Source: JACRIM01 sp038042195 (GTDB lineage Bacteria; Planctomycetota; Phycisphaerae; UBA1845; UTPLA1). From it: 26,249 nucleotides of DNA. The notes beneath the pieces were generated by a model. The model saw nothing but the letters and a program-made list of their open reading frames with translations, was not told the DNA's origin and searched no databases. Numbering within the stretch: position 1 is the stretch's first letter; every line of letters starts with the position of its first letter. The stretch lies in contig JBBTET010000055.1 in NCBI GenBank assembly GCA_038042195.1, forward strand, positions 1 through 26,249, written 5' to 3'. The translations under genes were made by a program, and so were the position numbers. Shown here piece after piece: positions 23,505-26,249 of the stretch.

Positions 23505-23510
23505 GGAGGG

Positions 23511-23539
23511 ATTATCTTGAATGGTGTGTGTCGAGGCAA
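23511..23539 (-). promoter_or_regulatory. Promoter of prpB-prpC with leaderless geometry
   Basis: On the minus strand TTGCCT (23534-23539, 4 of 6 matches) and GATAAT (23511-23516, 5 of 6) are exactly 17 nt apart. Six bases separate the -10 box from the prpB ATG, so transcription should begin at or next to the start codon. Confidence 0.5.
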
Positions 23540-23666
23540 CTTGTCTGTTGATGGGGGTTTATGACGGCGAACAAAACTGCCTGGTAGCAAGGGGATTCCC
23601 TAGTGGCAGCCCTATCATTCGGCCGATAATAAGATTACTGGGGGATTGAGTGCGGGAGTCGGACCC

Positions 23667-23822
23667 ATGGCAGGTCACGCACCTGAGATTCATTCGCAAG
23701 TTCGCCGTGTTGAGCAATGGCTCATTGATACCTCGGACCTTCGTGTCTCGTTGGTCATGCTGCTTACCGCTGCTGCCGTCATCACGGCGTTGTATCTGCT
23801 CGATCAAGGTCTCGCTGCGTAG
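23667..23822 (+). CDS. Candidate 51-residue single-span membrane protein
   Basis: A short frame with an ATG at 23667 and TAG at 23820-23822. The predicted protein has a charged N-terminal half (HSQVRRVEQW) and one hydrophobic segment (about 29-45: SLVMLLTAAAVITALYL), typical of a one-pass inner-membrane protein. GGGAG (23654-23658) lies 8 nt before the ATG, and GATAAT (23625-23630) could be its -10. It occupies the gap between prpB and nifS, on the opposite strand, and its last 19 bp overlap the 3' end of nifS. No homologue is recognised. The evidence is the SD, the membrane segment and the otherwise unexplained gap; it could still be a chance frame. Confidence 0.45.
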   Translation: MAGHAPEIHSQVRRVEQWLIDTSDLRVSLVMLLTAAAVITALYLLDQGLAA

Positions 23823-24976
23823 TCACGTTTCGCCGTGAGCGATGCGAGTCGATGCACGACCTCCGGCACGATGCGCAGTGCGTCGTCGATTTCCTCATCC
23901 GTTGTTTCCACTGACAGGCTGAATCGAATCGCTCCGTGGGCGAGCGGCTGCGGCACGCCCATCGCCTTGAGGACGTGCGATGGTTCGAGCGAGCCGCTGC
24001 TGCACGCCGAGCCGCTTGACGCACAGACGCCGCGCTCGCTGAGGGCGACGAGGATGGCCTCGGCTTCGAGCGCTTCAAAACCGATGCTTGTGGTATTCGG
24101 CGTGCGGTGCGATTGGTCGCCGAGCACATAGGCAAATGCGACGCGGTCGCACAGTCCGCGCTCCAGTCGATCGCGCATCATCGCGACGCTCGCCATGCCG
24201 TCGCTCGCCAGTCGCTGCTTTGCCAAACGCGCAGCTTCGCCGAAGCCGACGATGGCCGCGACATTCTCGGTGCCGGGCCGGATGTCGCGCTCCTGGTGTC
24301 CGCCAACTTGCCGGCTGCGAAGCCGTGCGCCGCGCCCGACGAACAACGCCCCCGCGCCCTTGGGGGCATGAATCTTGTGGGCCGAAAGACTGAGCAACTT
24401 TGCACCGAGCGACTTCACATCCATCGGCAGCTTGCCCGCCGCCTGCACGGCATCGACATGAAGCGGGATGCCGCGGGCGTTGCAGATGGTTGCGATGTCC
24501 TGAATGGGAAAGAGCACGCCCGTCTCATTGTTGGCATACATCACGCTGGCAATCGCCGTGTCGTCCGTGAGTGATGCCGCGAATTCGTCGAGGTTCAGTC
24601 GCCCGATCTGGTCCACTCCGACGAACGTCACGCGATAGCCCTGCGTCGCCAGTCGCTCGCACAATGAATGCACCGCTGGATGCTCAACGGCGGTTGTGAC
24701 GACGCGTCGCTTCGTCGGATGGGCGGCGAGCGTGCCCAGGATGGCGAGGTTGTCGGCTTCGGTGCCGCCGCTGGTGAAGATAATCTCGCGCGGCGTCGCT
24801 CCAATCAGGGCGGCGACGTGTTCCCGTGCAACTTCAATCGCATGGCGCGCCGCCTGCCCGAGCAGATGCAGGCTCGACGGATTACCGAATTGCTCGCGCC
24901 AATATGGCTCCATCGCGTCGACGACTTCGGGCGCAACGCGGGTTGTCGAATTATTGTCGAGGTAAATGACGGACAT
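23804..24976 (-). CDS. nifS: Cysteine desulfurase, NifS/IscS family
   Basis: 390-residue pyridoxal-phosphate enzyme that removes sulfur from cysteine to give alanine and an enzyme persulfide for Fe-S clusters or thio-cofactors. The start LDNNSTT, TSGGTEADNLAI, EHPAV (His99 stacking on PLP), HVDAVQAAGK (Asp175) and SAHKIHAPKG (PLP Lys201) are all present. The active Cys325 lies in VCASSGSACSSGSLEPSHVL, closer to the NifS pattern than to IscS, and placed as in group I enzymes. No iscU, nifU or suf genes are adjacent. The ATG at 24976 lacks an SD and has a TATAAT 8 nt upstream. The symbol reflects sequence type only; a role in nitrogen fixation is not implied. Confidence 0.94.
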   Translation of the reverse strand: MSVIYLDNNSTTRVAPEVVDAMEPYWREQFGNPSSLHLLGQAARHAIEVAREHVAALIGATPREIIFTSGGTEADNLAILGTLAAHPTKRRVVTTAVEHPAVHSLCERLATQGYRVTFVGVDQIGRLNLDEFAASLTDDTAIASVMYANNETGVLFPIQDIATICNARGIPLHVDAVQAAGKLPMDVKSLGAKLLSLSAHKIHAPKGAGALFVGRGARLRSRQVGGHQERDIRPGTENVAAIVGFGEAARLAKQRLASDGMASVAMMRDRLERGLCDRVAFAYVLGDQSHRTPNTTSIGFEALEAEAILVALSERGVCASSGSACSSGSLEPSHVLKAMGVPQPLAHGAIRFSLSVETTDEEIDDALRIVPEVVHRLASLTAKRDYAARP

Positions 24977-24984
24977 TTCGTTTG

Positions 24985-24990
24985 ATTATA
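24985..24990 (-). promoter_or_regulatory. -10 box of nifS
   Basis: A perfect TATAAT on the minus strand ends 8 nt before the nifS ATG, so any leader would be about 2 nt. No good -35 hexamer lies 16-18 nt upstream. No SD is possible in such a leader. Confidence 0.5.
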
Positions 24991-25029
24991 GCGTGTGCGA
25001 GAATACTCCATTGCGAATCGTCGCACGCG

Positions 25030-25506
25030 TTAATCAATCATGCGTTTGCCTATCTCGGTTGCAAGTTGCAAGAGCAGAGTCGTCTCCGACTCGGTGAACT
25101 GGTGGGCAGTGGGCATGGCGATACCGAGGACTCCTCTAAGGCTGCCATCTACGAGCATCGGGACGGCGATGGAGCCTTCCATTCCGGTGAGCTTGGCTGC
25201 CGGTTTTGCCTGGCCGGATTGGTCGGTTTGGAGATTACACACTGTGACCGGCGCACGGCGCTCGGCAGCCAAACCGGCCATTCCCTTTCCAAGTGGGATT
25301 CGCTCGATGGCGGAGAGGATGGCATCGGGGATGCCGCGCTTCTCGACGAGGTGCAGGAGGCCGGTCGTGTCGTCCATGCGATGAATCGTGCCGACGGGGC
25401 AGGCGAAGTGGGTGATGACAATGTCGAGCAGTTCCTTGGGGGTGGTGGACGCCGGAAGGGCTTGGATGGCGTGAAGGGTGTTTTGCTCGGCTTGGTGTGC
25501 GGTCAT
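25030..25506 (-). CDS. Stand-alone GAF-domain protein
   Basis: 158 residues comprising one GAF domain: an N-terminal helix, FACPVGTIHRMDD, LLHLVEKRGIPD, a loop with IPLGKGMAGLAAERRAPVTV, then SIAVPMLVDGSLRGVLGIAMP and a C-terminal helix FTESETTLLLQLATEIGKR. The order and strand patterns match GAF domains that bind small ligands or cofactors. No kinase, cyclase or HTH is fused. The ATG at 25506 is chosen because AGGA (minus strand, 25514-25517) precedes it by 7 nt and a TAGAAT box (25532-25537) lies upstream; an ATG at 25533 overlaps that box, and far upstream extensions have no GAF-like sequence. It ends 53 bp from nifS on the same strand. Ligand and role unknown. Confidence 0.87.
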   Translation of the reverse strand: MTAHQAEQNTLHAIQALPASTTPKELLDIVITHFACPVGTIHRMDDTTGLLHLVEKRGIPDAILSAIERIPLGKGMAGLAAERRAPVTVCNLQTDQSGQAKPAAKLTGMEGSIAVPMLVDGSLRGVLGIAMPTAHQFTESETTLLLQLATEIGKRMID

Positions 25507-25531
25507 TGGCTGGTCCTGCTTCGTCAGCTTC

Positions 25532-25537
25532 ATTCTA
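25532..25537 (-). promoter_or_regulatory. Candidate -10 of the GAF gene
   Basis: TAGAAT on the minus strand, 25 nt before the ATG at 25506. It would give a leader of about 19 nt containing the AGGA SD, in contrast to the leaderless geometry of purQ and prpB. The -35 is weak. Confidence 0.35.
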
Positions 25538-25539
25538 GC

Positions 25540-25954
25540 GGAGCGCGATGGGGAGTGCGGGATGAGGATTCGAGGCATGACGAATGCCCGACCGGCGAAA
25601 AAAAGGCCCACAAAAAAGTGCGAAAAGCTGGTTTTCGGCCACAAAATCGCACAAACGGTTTGCAGTTTTTTGCCGAGGGCGCAGACTGGGTTGGAGGGAG
25701 AAGGCACGAAGGCACCCGTCGCGGCGGGTAAACTGCGGAAGGGGAGGGGTTGCTTTGCAACGCAGGTCCGCCCCTGTGGATCTTCGACATGGTGCGGCCT
25801 CCTGTATTGCGGCAATAACACGGCGGGCAAGCCTGTCCGGCTATACGGGCTTTGCGAACTTATACCTAACTAATATAGCACGCGGGTGGGCGGGAGCAAG
25901 GGGATGTTTAAGATTTTTCGAGGAGGGGGCGTTAAGTGTTTGGTGAGGCAGGAG
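25540..25954. other. Gene-poor intergenic stretch with several small hairpins
   Basis: No confident protein is seen. Features include A/T-rich runs near 25597-25680 with a CGAAAA/TTTTCG stem (25621-25637), a GTTGC/GCAAC hairpin near 25749-25761, a TATTG/CAATA hairpin near 25805-25817, and an imperfect GCAAGCC/GGCTTTGC pairing near 25827-25855. On the minus strand TATATT near 25871-25876 preceded by TTGCTC could be a promoter for a short RNA. The Lys/Arg-rich plus-strand frame in this region has no recognisable domain. It may be a non-coding RNA locus or plain regulatory DNA. Confidence 0.3.
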
Positions 25955-25983
25955 TTGTAACCTTGGCTCCATTCTGGTAGATT
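25955..25983 (+). promoter_or_regulatory. Candidate promoter of the right-edge secreted-protein gene
   Basis: TTGTAA (25955-25960) and TAGATT (25978-25983) are 17 nt apart, 4 of 6 matches each. The ATG at 26119 is 135 bp further on, giving a long leader. Other start sites between are possible. Confidence 0.3.
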
Positions 25984-26118
25984 AGTGTGGAGAGGGGGTG
26001 TTCCTGATTTGGATTAGACGATCGGGGTCAGGCATCCAGTTGCGGCACGGGAGGTCTCGCCTTGCAAGAGGCTGGCACGGCAACGACATCGAGCAAACCA
26101 ACACGGGTGGATTCTCAC

Positions 26119-26249
26119 ATGAATACAAACCGACATAGCGGAATCGTGTTTCCACGCTCCATGAGCCAGTTCGTTCGCGCTACACTCGTGATCGTGATGA
26201 CCGGTGCTGCGACTCGCGAGGCGACGGCCCAGCTTATTGACGGCTCGGC
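26119..26249 (+). CDS. Start of a secreted protein, cut by the window end
   Basis: Only 43 codons are visible, continuing past the window. The N-terminus (MNTNRHSG...MSQFVRATL) has basic residues, a hydrophobic core (TLVIVMTGAA) and a likely type I cleavage site after ATA, before QLIDGS, so the protein is probably exported. GGTGGA about 8 nt upstream is a reasonable ribosome site. The visible mature part is too short to assign a family. The internal ATG at 26161 could be the true start, giving a shorter signal peptide. Confidence 0.6.
   Translation, partial: MNTNRHSGIVFPRSMSQFVRATLVIVMTGAATREATAQLIDGS

Noticed and set aside
25577..25946. Lys/Arg-rich plus-strand frames
   Set aside because: Two overlapping frames are open here, neither with a domain or convincing ribosome site; open by composition.

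Overview
The window looks like chromosomal DNA of a high-GC planctomycete, probably a Phycisphaerae-type lineage. This is an inference. It rests on many lipoproteins with Cys-ended signal peptides, secreted proteins carrying Asp/Asn-rich 'DCNxNGxxD...PDEC' calcium-binding-like modules with HYR domains and beta-helices, a FlgI-like lipoprotein with no flagellar neighbours, and a mixture of genes with good Shine-Dalgarno (SD) sites and genes with none. No phage, IS, CRISPR, tRNA or rRNA was seen.

Layout. 219-2842 (minus): a surface lipoprotein and purQ. 2924-3862 (minus): a lipoprotein with two aspartic-protease DTG motifs. 3998-6775 (plus): a tightly overlapping substrate-binding lipoprotein, ATPase and permease cassette of the cobalamin/siderophore ABC class. 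6827-8249 (plus): a second overlapping trio of membrane-anchored Cys phosphatase, small LAB_N-like membrane protein and GNAT acetyltransferase. 8299-11567 (minus): a VOC protein, the FlgI/HEAT lipoprotein and serine acetyltransferase. 11736-17702 (plus): three consecutive paralogous envelope proteins that share one N-terminal domain and one Ca-binding-like hinge but end in a VWA domain, two HYR modules, or five HYR modules plus a parallel beta-helix. This cassette is the most unusual part of the window. 17824-19451 (plus): a DedA membrane protein and an alpha/beta hydrolase lipoprotein. 19464-23504 (minus): MgtE, a DinB-like protein, and prpC/prpB of the methylcitrate cycle. 23667-23822 (plus): a 51-residue membrane-protein candidate. 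23804-25506 (minus): a NifS-type cysteine desulfurase and a stand-alone GAF protein. About 600 bp follow without a confident gene, and then the start of a secreted protein that runs off the end.

How the genes fit together. Serine acetyltransferase and cysteine desulfurase both belong to sulfur/cysteine metabolism but are about 13 kb apart. prpB and prpC are the lyase and synthase of propionate disposal, without prpD here. If the ABC cassette is a cobalamin-type importer it would serve vitamin uptake, but the substrate cannot be fixed from sequence. A second theme is regulatory: at least three minus-strand genes (purQ, cysE, prpB) have a -10-like hexamer ending exactly 6 nt before the ATG and no SD, the geometry of leaderless mRNAs. 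nifS is close to this arrangement.
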